From the NCBI GenBank assembly GCA_018882545.1, contig VERS01000093.1, forward strand, positions 1-7,425: a stretch of DNA of 7,425 nucleotides. Reading direction: 5' to 3'. This document shows, in pieces, positions 1 through 5,667 of this stretch (positions are counted from its first letter, which is position 1; every line of letters begins with the position of its first letter). The position numbers and the translations under genes were made by a program. The notes beneath the pieces were generated by a model. That model did not search any database. It was not told the DNA's origin and saw only the letters and a program-made list of their open reading frames with translations. This stretch comes from Mycobacterium sp. (GTDB lineage: Bacteria; Actinomycetota; Actinomycetes; Mycobacteriales; Mycobacteriaceae).

Positions 1-281
1 GTGCTGCGCCATGTGCGCGATGCCGCCGGCGAGCCACTGGTCAGCGGTAAGCGGGTCACCGGTTTCAGTAACACCGAGGAGGCGGCGGTCGGGCTGACCG
101 AGGTGGTGCCGTTCCTCGTCGAGGAGATGCTGCGCGGCAACGGGGGGACTACCGCCGCGCCGAGGACTGGAACAGCCATGTCGAAAGCGACGGCCTGCTG
201 ATCACCGGTCAGAACCCGGCCTCGTCGGACGCGACCGCGGAGGCCCTGTTGGCTGCGTGCCGCGGGACGGGCGGCGGGTGA
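1..281 (+). pseudogene. DJ-1/PfpI family (type 1 glutamine amidotransferase-like) protein, C-terminal part, frameshifted
   Basis: The window opens inside this gene. The first frame reads PLVSGKRVTGFSNTEE and VGLTEVVPFLVEEML, which is typical of the C-terminal third of class I glutamine amidotransferase-like proteins of the DJ-1/PfpI superfamily (protease, chaperone or deglycase relatives). After the G run at 142-147 that frame continues as unrelated sequence and stops at 201. One base back, the frame beginning with GAC at 147 resumes the family's ending with YRRAEDWNSHVES, DGLLITGQNPASS and EALLAACR, and ends with TGA at 279-281. Seven Gs instead of six would restore a single frame, giving about 93 visible residues. 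The nucleophile Cys region lies upstream of the window. The gene is either inactivated by a one-base deletion, or the sequence has a homopolymer error; programmed slippage is less likely. It converges on the DUF1906 gene with 9 bases between stops. The family call is firm, the exact activity is not. Confidence 0.78.
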
Positions 282-290
282 CCGGCGGAG

Positions 291-1100
291 TCAGGGATGC
301 AGGTTCCACTGGCCGCAGTCCCCGGCCAGGACGTCGTTGACGTCGACCTCGATACCGCCGACCAGGGGGCCCGGATTCGACGCGGTGCTGACCACCCGCT
401 GGTAGAGGACGGCCGCGGGATCGACGCGGTTGCCCGACCAGGCCCGGGTCTGCCAGGCCCACCGGCGGCCGGGGGTGCCCGAGTAGCCGATGACGCCGTC
501 GGCAGCGGCCCACTGGCACACCGCGATACCTCCGTAAACTCCGGTGCGCTGGACCCCGAGCACGGAGTTGATGCCGCGAAACCATTGCAGCGCGAGGGTG
601 TTCCAGGTGTCGCGGCTGATGTCGTCATCGACACTGAAGAAGATCGGCGCACCTTGGCCGCCACCGGCCGCGGTGTGCAGTTGCCAGCCGGTGCGAGCGT
701 CGGCGACACCACCGGCGAATCCGCGGGTGAAATCCGACGGCGCTGTCCCGCCGGGCTTTCCGTACTGGTAATTGCTGACGATGACCAGTCCGGCGGCGGT
801 CAGTGACTCGGCGTAGGGCCGGGTGATCGGCTTGGCGCCGAACGAGGAGCCGGGGCGCGACAAGGAGACGTAGTTGATCACCCCGGCGTAACCGGCCGCC
901 CAGATGTACTCCGCCGGAATCTGGCGCATCGCGAAGTCGATCAGCTGGGGGGCGGCGGCTGCCGCCGTGGGCGTGCCCACCTGCACCGCAGCCGCACCCA
1001 GCCCGGTCAGCGCCGATGCCGCGGCGGCGTAGCGCAGAGCTTGACGCCGGGATACCGGGTGTGTGCTGCTCAGATGTGCCGTCAGCGCCCGGTTCCTCAC
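291..1100 (-). CDS. Tat-exported DUF1906 glycoside-hydrolase-like protein (Rv2525c-like)
   Basis: A 269-residue protein with a twin-arginine signal: SRRQAL at residues 17-22, a hydrophobic Ala/Leu-rich segment at about 24-42, and an Ala-rich cleavage region at about 45-51. The mature part begins near QLIDFA and carries the landmarks of the DUF1906 fold, a TIM-barrel related to glycoside hydrolases: INYVS (about 75-79), YQYGK (111-115), FFSVDDD (154-160), QRTGVYGG (184-191) and GIEVDVNDVL (249-258). The acidic SVDDD and EVDVN strand ends are where acidic active-site residues would sit. M. tuberculosis Rv2525c, the family prototype, is a Tat substrate whose loss alters beta-lactam susceptibility, so an envelope role is inferred here; no enzymatic reaction is established. 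The GTG at 1100 was chosen because a TANNNT box ends exactly 7 bases upstream, as for a leaderless message. An in-frame GTG at 1154 would add 18 residues and has a GGGAGA about 11 bases upstream, so it remains an alternative. Confidence 0.88.
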   Translation of the reverse strand: MRNRALTAHLSSTHPVSRRQALRYAAAASALTGLGAAAVQVGTPTAAAAAPQLIDFAMRQIPAEYIWAAGYAGVINYVSLSRPGSSFGAKPITRPYAESLTAAGLVIVSNYQYGKPGGTAPSDFTRGFAGGVADARTGWQLHTAAGGGQGAPIFFSVDDDISRDTWNTLALQWFRGINSVLGVQRTGVYGGIAVCQWAAADGVIGYSGTPGRRWAWQTRAWSGNRVDPAAVLYQRVVSTASNPGPLVGGIEVDVNDVLAGDCGQWNLHP

Positions 1101-1113
1101 TCGGGTGATGTTA
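1101..1113 (-). promoter_or_regulatory. -10 box and predicted leaderless start of the DUF1906 gene
   Basis: On the minus strand TAACAT (1113-1108) is followed by seven bases and then the GTG at 1100. A sigma-70-type -10 hexamer in that position puts the transcription start at or next to the first base of the start codon. The box overlaps the 8-base palindrome TGTTAACA (1109-1116). I see no convincing -35 hexamer at 15-18 bases, which is common in mycobacterial promoters. Confidence 0.5.
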
Positions 1114-1225
1114 ACAATGTGACTGCTGATAACGATGGAGCCTCGCGGCTTCACGTCGATCCGGTTCTCCCTGCTCGGTATCCGGGCAACCGTTAGGGTT
1201 GTCCGGGAGAGGCGGTCTGGCTTCG

Positions 1226-1282
1226 ATGTCCGACGACAAGGGGGTTCCCGTGCACGAGACCCTCGACGCGGCCCTGCGCTGA
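1226..1282 (+). other. 18-codon open frame just upstream of the methyltransferase, possibly its displaced N-terminus
   Basis: ATG at 1226 opens MSDDKGVPVHETLDAALR and closes with TGA at 1280-1282, 17 bases before the GTG used for the methyltransferase. A purine-rich GGGAGAGG lies 13 bases upstream of the ATG, which is rather far for a ribosome site, and TAGGGT at 1194-1199 could be a -10 box. The peptide looks like a natural protein beginning. One extra base before the TGA would join it to LSDRTPSVTAGDAV in the methyltransferase frame. It may therefore be the true N-terminus cut off by a one-base loss, a short leader peptide, or chance. Confidence 0.25.
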
Positions 1283-1299
1283 GCGACCGGACCCCGTCA

Positions 1300-1971
1300 G
1301 TGACCGCCGGCGATGCCGTGTCCGTCCCGCGCGAGGACCGCTACCACGGCTTCCCCGACGGCTTCTTCACCCGGTTCGACGATGACGACGACGGTCGCTT
1401 CTACGACGAACCGCGGCTGGTGCAGCACATCGACGAGGGTGCCATTGCCGCCGTGCGCGAACTTTACGACGAACTCGGCCTCCACGGCGAGGTACTCGAC
1501 CTGTGCAGCTCCTGGGTGTCGCACCTGGCCCGGACCCCGCAACGGCTGGTCGTGCTCGGCATGAACGCCTTCGAGCTCGACCAGAACCCGCAGGCCCACG
1601 AACGGGTGGTCCACGACCTCAATCGCGAGCCCACCCTGCCGTTCGGTGACGCCTGCTTCGACGGGGCGATGTGCACGGTGTCGGTCGACTACCTGGTGCG
1701 GCCGCTCGAAGTCTTCGACGAGGTGGCCCGGGTGCTGCGGCCCGGCGCGCCGTTCGTGTGCACGTTCTCCAACCGGTGCTTCCCGACCAAGGCGATCCGC
1801 GGATGGCTGGCCACCGACGACGAGTTCCATGTACGGCTGGTGGCCGAGTACTTCTACCGCTCGGTCGGTTGGGACGAGCCCCGCGCGCAGCAGCGTCCGA
1901 CGCCGTGGCCGGGCGACCCGCTCTATGCCGTGTGGGCGCAGCGGTCCCGGCCGGGCGAGACGGTCCCTTAA
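1300..1971 (+). CDS. class I SAM-dependent methyltransferase (type 11-like)
   Basis: A 223-residue cytoplasmic protein. The order of elements fits a Rossmann-fold methyltransferase: EVLDLCSSWVSHL (64-76) at the motif I position, VVLGMNAFELDQNP (84-97) at motif II, VVHDLN (103-108) then LPFGDACFDGAMC (113-125) at the motif IV strand, and the helix and strand DEVARVLRPGAPFVCTFSN (140-158). The C-terminal DPLYAVWAQR (206-215) is also characteristic. Motif I lacks the usual glycine-rich loop and instead has the LDL-x-SSW-VSHL form seen in a widespread subfamily of unknown substrate. The N-terminal region YHGFPDGFF plus an acidic FDDDDDG stretch (about 15-32) is part of that subfamily's pattern. 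The start is uncertain: GTG 1300 and GTG 1318 both lack a good ribosome site, and the frame stays open back to ATG 1135, but the upstream part reads Arg-rich and non-coding. The stop overlaps the phoX stop. Confidence 0.82.
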   Translation: MTAGDAVSVPREDRYHGFPDGFFTRFDDDDDGRFYDEPRLVQHIDEGAIAAVRELYDELGLHGEVLDLCSSWVSHLARTPQRLVVLGMNAFELDQNPQAHERVVHDLNREPTLPFGDACFDGAMCTVSVDYLVRPLEVFDEVARVLRPGAPFVCTFSNRCFPTKAIRGWLATDDEFHVRLVAEYFYRSVGWDEPRAQQRPTPWPGDPLYAVWAQRSRPGETVP

Positions 1972-1986
1972 ACCCCGATCTCCCCG
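1952..1986. terminator. hairpin containing both stop codons of the convergent methyltransferase and phoX genes
   Basis: The left arm CGGG-C-GAGACGG (1952-1963) pairs with the right arm CCG-A-TCTCCCCG (1975-1986). This gives 11 base pairs with single-base bulges at C1956 and A1978. The 11-base loop (1964-1974) carries the TTAA that forms both stops. There is no U-tract on either side, as in many actinobacterial terminators, so termination activity is inferred from structure and position between convergent genes. Confidence 0.42.
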
Positions 1987-4043
1987 CCTTGCCGCCAGAC
2001 CGCCACCACTGCCGGGCGCGCCGTACCGTTGCCGCCCTCGGGCCAGCGGGAGAGCGGGTTGTCGAGGCTGTTGTCGTCGTGTTCGCCGGGATGCTGAACG
2101 CACACCGTCACCAGATCCGGCGAGATCGTCGGCCCGCACGTCTCCGCCCCGAGGGGGACGGTGAGGAACTGGCGGGTCTCGCCGCGGGTGGGGCCTTCCA
2201 GCGCGACGGCGAACAGGCCGTCATTGGAGCCCAGGGCGTTGCCGTCGGTGGCGATCCACAGGTTGCCGAAGGAGTCGAAGGTGAGGTTGTCCGGACAGGA
2301 GATCGGGCTGACCTTGGACTTGTCGAAGCCGCCGAAGTAGGTGTCCGCAGCGGCGGGATCGCCGCAGACGAGCAGCAGATCCCAGGTGAACGACGTCCCG
2401 GCGTGGTCGTCGGTGATCTCCAGGATCTGGCCGTTCTTGTTGTCGTTGCGCGGATTGGCCGCATCCGCCGCGGGCTTGTCGGGTGCGCCGCGTTTGTCGT
2501 TGTTGGTCAGCGCGACGTACACCTTGCCGGTCTTGGGGTTGGCCTCGAAGTCCTCGGGGCGGTCCATCTTGGTCGCGCCCACCTGATCGCCGGCCAGTCG
2601 GGTGAACACCGCCACCTCGTGCGCCGGTATCCCGTCGACGAGTGACTCCGCCTTCCCGTCCGGACCGGATCGCAGCAACGGAATCCAGGTTCCTGAACCG
2701 CGGAAAGAACCGTCGGCGGGCAGGTTGCCGGAGCCGTCGATCTGCGCGGCTGGGATGTCGCTGGACAGCTTGGCGACATACAGCGTGCCCTCGTCGAGAA
2801 TCGTCATGTTGGCGGCCATCGCCGCGGGATCACGGCCGGACTGAATCTTCCTGGCGGAAATGAACTTATACATATAGTCGAAGCGCTCGTCGTCTCCGCT
2901 GTAGGCCACCACGGTGCCGTCGGCGGTGACGTGGATCGTCGCACCTTCGTGTTTGAACCTGCCCAGTGCGGAGTGCTTGACCGGAGTGGAGTTCGGGTCC
3001 CACGGGTTGAGTTCGACGACCCAGCCGAACCGGTTGACCTCATTGGGTGTCGCGGTCAGGTCGAAGCGATTGTCGAAGGTCTCCCATCTGCGCTGGCTGG
3101 GTTCGACCTTGATGCCGTAGCGCTTCCACCGGGCGGCCGTTTCGGGGGAGGGCTCCGGCGAGGTCTCAGCCGCGCCGAAGTAGCTGTTGAAATTCTCCTC
3201 GCCGCTCAGAATGGTGCCCCAGGGCGTGACCCCGCCGGAGCAGTTGTTCACCGAACCGCTCACCGCCCGGCCCGTCGGATCGATTGCGGTGGTGACGAAT
3301 TCGCTGCCCGCGGCTGGCCCGGTCAGCACGAACGGGCTGTCCGCGGTGATCCGCCGGTTGTAGCGGCCCAGCACCGGCGTGAGGCCGTCGGGGCCGCGTT
3401 CGACCTCGACGACCGAAAGGCCGTGAGCGGCGACGGCGACCTCGAACTGCCCTCGGGTCGGCTTGTCCTCGTCGTAGCCGGGGAACATGAACCGCTCGGT
3501 GGTGTACTCGTGGTTGACCACCAGCAGGTAGCGGTTGGGCGCATCAGGGATGGGCAGCAGCCCGGCGAAGTCGTTGTTGAAGCCGAACTGCTGGCGCTGC
3601 GCGGCGGCGGTCTGGTTGCGCAGGTCGAACACGGGCGCGCCCGGCAGGACCGGGTCGCCCCAGCCGATCACGACGCGCTGCCGGTAGCCGGCCGGGATGA
3701 CGACCGCGTCCTCGCTGTTGGGCGCCACCGCGGCGAAGTTCATGCCGGGTGGGGCCGGCGGGGCGGCCGACGGGGCGGGCCGGCCCGACTCGGTGGTGGT
3801 CGAACACGCGGCCAGTGCCGAACCGGCGGAGACCGCCAGGACCGTCACGCCGGCGGCCTTGAGCAGCGAACGCCGCGGCAAGGCCGCGCCGATCCCGGCG
3901 ACGATGTCCCCGAAGTACTCGTTGTCGCTGGTGTTGGGGGCGGCGTGCGCGCAGGCGTTGCCGCAGCGGTAGCGGCAGGTGATGGGTTGCCGAGACGACC
4001 GGCCGTCGTGATGGACGAACATGTTCAGCGGAACCAGGGCCAT
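1968..4043 (-). CDS. phoX: PhoX/DUF839 family phosphatase, Tat-exported putative lipoprotein
   Basis: A 691-residue PhoX-type alkaline phosphatase, predicted to release phosphate from organic phosphomonoesters outside the cytoplasmic membrane. Twin-arginine motif PRRSLLK (56-62) is followed by a hydrophobic segment and a lipobox LAAC with Cys80, so the mature protein is probably lipid-anchored. Family landmarks in order: VNHEYTTERF (176-185), NNCSGGVTPWGT (266-277), SGEENFN (280-286), KHEGATIH (364-371), DRPEDFE (494-500), NGQILEITD (537-545), CPDNLTFD (583-590) and GNLWIATDG (593-601). In the studied Pseudomonas enzyme the centre holds iron and calcium with a cysteine ligand, and Cys268 is the likely counterpart. 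Before the Tat motif lies a 55-residue extension with C-x3-C-x3-C-x-H (Cys23, 27, 31, His33) and PNTSDNEYFGD. ATG 4043 was preferred over the frame's upstream start at 4172 because homology-like sequence begins near it and a -35/-10 pair places transcription on the ATG. Low-phosphate control is expected by family, but I found no clear Pho box. Confidence 0.93.
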   Translation of the reverse strand: MALVPLNMFVHHDGRSSRQPITCRYRCGNACAHAAPNTSDNEYFGDIVAGIGAALPRRSLLKAAGVTVLAVSAGSALAACSTTTESGRPAPSAAPPAPPGMNFAAVAPNSEDAVVIPAGYRQRVVIGWGDPVLPGAPVFDLRNQTAAAQRQQFGFNNDFAGLLPIPDAPNRYLLVVNHEYTTERFMFPGYDEDKPTRGQFEVAVAAHGLSVVEVERGPDGLTPVLGRYNRRITADSPFVLTGPAAGSEFVTTAIDPTGRAVSGSVNNCSGGVTPWGTILSGEENFNSYFGAAETSPEPSPETAARWKRYGIKVEPSQRRWETFDNRFDLTATPNEVNRFGWVVELNPWDPNSTPVKHSALGRFKHEGATIHVTADGTVVAYSGDDERFDYMYKFISARKIQSGRDPAAMAANMTILDEGTLYVAKLSSDIPAAQIDGSGNLPADGSFRGSGTWIPLLRSGPDGKAESLVDGIPAHEVAVFTRLAGDQVGATKMDRPEDFEANPKTGKVYVALTNNDKRGAPDKPAADAANPRNDNKNGQILEITDDHAGTSFTWDLLLVCGDPAAADTYFGGFDKSKVSPISCPDNLTFDSFGNLWIATDGNALGSNDGLFAVALEGPTRGETRQFLTVPLGAETCGPTISPDLVTVCVQHPGEHDDNSLDNPLSRWPEGGNGTARPAVVAVWRQGGEIGV

Positions 4044-4079
4044 GGGAGGGAAGTTAAGCTCCCTGACCTGTCTGCGCAA
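4044..4079 (-). promoter_or_regulatory. phoX promoter, predicted leaderless
   Basis: On the minus strand a -35-like TTGCGC (4079-4074), a 17-base spacer and the -10 box TAACTT (4056-4051) are followed by seven bases and the ATG at 4043. No Shine-Dalgarno sequence lies at the usual distance; the stretch before the ATG is CCCTCCC. All this fits a leaderless message starting on the ATG. An AGGGA-N8-TCCCT inverted repeat (4047-4064) overlaps the -10 and could be an operator. Confidence 0.58.
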
Positions 4080-4088
4080 CCGGCCTGT

Positions 4089-4101
4089 TAGCCTCCGGAC
4101 C
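4089..4101 (+). promoter_or_regulatory. -10 box and predicted leaderless start of the HAD phosphatase gene
   Basis: TAGCCT (4089-4094) is followed by seven bases and the GTG at 4102, the same geometry as at the phoX and DUF1906 starts. No good -35 is present at 16-18 bases. The box lies 10 bases beyond the phoX -35, so the two divergent promoters share the same 58-base gap. Confidence 0.5.
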
Positions 4102-4869
4102 GTGCGGCCGCTGCGGGAGATGGATGTCACCGATGTCGCGGCGGTCTTCACCGACATCGACGACACCCTCACCTGGCGCGGCGCTCTGGTACCGGAGGCC
4201 TACGCGGCCGTGGTCGCACTGGTGGACGCCGGTGTTCCGGTAGGCCTGGCGACCGGGCGCGCCGGGGGATTCGCCGACGTCCTGGCCCTGCTCTGGCCGG
4301 TCAGCTTCGCCGTGGCCGAGAACGGCGGCTACGCGGTGCTGCGGGGCGGGCAGCCGCGGTTCTGGGATCCGTCGGCCGAACGGCTCGCCCAGCGCGGAAG
4401 GCTCGACGCTCTGGTCGCCGAGGCCGCCTGCGAGCTGCCCGAGGTGCAGCTGGCGATGGATGCCGATCTGCGTCGCGTCGATGTGGCGTGGGATCTTCAC
4501 GAGCGGGCCGAGGTCAGCTCCGAGACCGCCGGACGATTGGCCGCACTGTGTCGGCGGCACGGCGCCCGGGTCCTCACCTCGAGCATCCACCTGCATGCCT
4601 TCTACGGTGATCACGACAAGGCGGCGATGCTGCTGCGGCTGGCGGACGAGGAACTCGATCTGGAAGCCGACGAGGCCCGGTCGCGCTGCGTCTTCGTCGG
4701 CGACTCGCCCAATGATCAGGCGGGATTCACCGCATTCGACCGCTCGGTGGGCGTGGCCAATGTCGCCGGCCACGCCGACCGCCTGGACCCGCCGCCGGCG
4801 TTCGTCACCTCGCGGCCGGGAGGATTCGGCTTCGCCGAACTCGCCGACCGGATACTGGCGGTCCGCTGA
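4102..4869 (+). CDS. HAD-IIB (Cof-like) family phosphatase
   Basis: A 255-residue cytoplasmic haloacid-dehalogenase-type hydrolase. Motif I is FTDIDDTLT (16-24) with nucleophile Asp18 and acid/base Asp20. Motif II is GLATGR (48-53) with Thr51. The catalytic Lys is Lys173 in GDHDKAAML, and motif IV is FVGDSPNDQAGF (198-209), supplying the Mg-binding acids Asp201 and Asp205. The AENGGY segment (72-77) and the cap inserted between motifs II and III are typical of subclass IIB, which includes sugar-phosphate phosphatases such as those acting on mannosyl-3-phosphoglycerate, trehalose-6-phosphate or sucrose-phosphate. The substrate cannot be assigned here. GTG 4102 was chosen because of the -10 box seven bases upstream. 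ATG 4120 is an alternative with GGGAG directly abutting it, and ATG 4021 would run into phoX. The gene is transcribed divergently from phoX and convergently with the TIM-barrel gene. The end of the gene forms part of a hairpin. Confidence 0.9.
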   Translation: MRPLREMDVTDVAAVFTDIDDTLTWRGALVPEAYAAVVALVDAGVPVGLATGRAGGFADVLALLWPVSFAVAENGGYAVLRGGQPRFWDPSAERLAQRGRLDALVAEAACELPEVQLAMDADLRRVDVAWDLHERAEVSSETAGRLAALCRRHGARVLTSSIHLHAFYGDHDKAAMLLRLADEELDLEADEARSRCVFVGDSPNDQAGFTAFDRSVGVANVAGHADRLDPPPAFVTSRPGGFGFAELADRILAVR

Positions 4870-4888
4870 CACTCCGGTGTCTCAGCGG
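4863..4888. terminator. bidirectional terminator hairpin with UCCG tetraloop between HAD and TIM-barrel genes
   Basis: The left arm CCGCTGACAC (4863-4872) pairs with GTGT-CT-CAGCGG (4877-4888), ten pairs with a two-base bulge. The four-base loop TCCG is closed by C-G, i.e. a UNCG-class tetraloop, which is unusually stable in RNA. The hairpin includes the HAD TGA (4867-4869) and the TIM-barrel gene's stop (4884-4882). No U-tract follows on either strand. Position between convergent stops supports a two-way terminator. Confidence 0.55.
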
Positions 4889-5667
4889 GCGGCGTCGGCG
4901 GCGATGTGGCGCAGGATGTCGGCCAGCGAGTAGCGCAGCGGGCTGATCTCGTAGGTAATGATGCCGTCGTAGCCGATGCCCGACAGGATTCCGGCCAGTC
5001 CGGCGGTGACGTCGTTGCCGTCGCCGGGCAGCAGGTGCAGGTCGCTGACGCCGTCGTTGTCGGACAGGTGGATGGCGCGCACCGTGCTGCCCAGGGTGTC
5101 GAAGACGTCGGCCAGTGCGATGCCGGTCACCGCGGAGTGGCCGGTGTCCAGCACGGCCCCGCACCCGATGTGGTCCACCAGGTCCGACCACTCGGCGAGG
5201 TTGGAGGCCATGATGTGGGAGTAGCCCAGCTTGTCGGGGATGAGGTTTTCCAGCAGCAGCTCGATGCCCAGTGCGGCGGCTTCGGCGTGCAGCGTGGAGG
5301 CGAACTCGACCAGCCGGGCCAGCTTGGCGGCCCGGTCGACCGCGGTGGCGGCGTAGCCGCCGTGCAGGACCGCGTGCACCCCGCCGTGGTCGGCCAGGGC
5401 GCGCAGCCACTCCCGGTTGCGTGCCAGGGCCCGGTCGGCGACCACCGGGTCGTCGGAGACCGGGTTGAGGTCGTGGAAGGGCAGGTGGATGCCGACCTGC
5501 AGGCCGTGCCGGACGGCCGCCTCGATCTCCCAGGCGGCGCCGGGGTGTTCGGTCCAGATCTCCACCCCGGTGATCACGCCGCAGTCGCCGACCGCGGCGA
5601 AGTCGGCGTCACCGGGGTGCTCCCCGGCGCCCCACATGCTCAGCCAGATCGTGCCCGGGATGCTCAT
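4882..5667 (-). CDS. sugar phosphate isomerase/epimerase-like TIM-barrel protein
   Basis: A 261-residue protein of the xylose-isomerase-like TIM-barrel superfamily (AP endonuclease 2 fold), which contains sugar epimerases, IolE/IolI-like inositol enzymes and related isomerases. Visible strand-end motifs: GIHLPFHDLNP (59-69), VLHGGY (100-105), LLLENL (137-142) with Glu140, VLDTGHS (172-178) with Asp174 and His177, IHLSDNDG (199-206) with His200, HLLPGDGND (211-219) and ITYEIS (237-242) with Glu240. Glu140, Asp174, His200 and Glu240 match the usual divalent-metal quartet of this fold. The length is normal. Its ATG overlaps the TGA of the upstream MFS gene as ATGA, so the two are very likely co-transcribed and translationally coupled; no strong ribosome site precedes it. 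The pairing suggests it transforms the compound the transporter imports. The substrate is unknown. Confidence 0.88.
   Translation of the reverse strand: MSIPGTIWLSMWGAGEHPGDADFAAVGDCGVITGVEIWTEHPGAAWEIEAAVRHGLQVGIHLPFHDLNPVSDDPVVADRALARNREWLRALADHGGVHAVLHGGYAATAVDRAAKLARLVEFASTLHAEAAALGIELLLENLIPDKLGYSHIMASNLAEWSDLVDHIGCGAVLDTGHSAVTGIALADVFDTLGSTVRAIHLSDNDGVSDLHLLPGDGNDVTAGLAGILSGIGYDGIITYEISPLRYSLADILRHIAADAAR

Noticed and set aside
282..290. Terminator between the DJ-1/PfpI and DUF1906 genes
   Set aside because: Only nine bases lie between the stops, and I found no hairpin there beyond a four-base TGAC/GTCA match.
1135..1299. Longer methyltransferase start at ATG 1135
   Set aside because: The added residues are Arg-rich and unlike a domain, and the start would overlap the 5' region of the divergent DUF1906 gene.
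1297..2139. Minus-strand frame of 280 codons across the methyltransferase and the phoX end
   Set aside because: Low-complexity Arg/Val/Glu composition, and it runs through two well-supported genes.
2931..4091. Plus-strand frame of 386 codons opposite phoX
   Set aside because: Val/Gly/Arg-rich with no recognisable domain; phoX motifs run through the whole interval on the other strand.
4044..4101. Pho box (direct repeats for a phosphate response regulator) in front of phoX
   Set aside because: I looked for paired GTTCACC-like repeats or an inverted equivalent and saw none clear enough to call.
4044..4172. Longer phoX start at 4172
   Set aside because: The extra 43 residues are basic and lie antisense to the HAD gene's motif I; the -35/-10 pair predicts transcription starting at 4043.
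4054..4872. Minus-strand frame of 272 codons opposite the HAD gene
   Set aside because: The HAD catalytic motifs are complete on the plus strand, and this frame has no family features.
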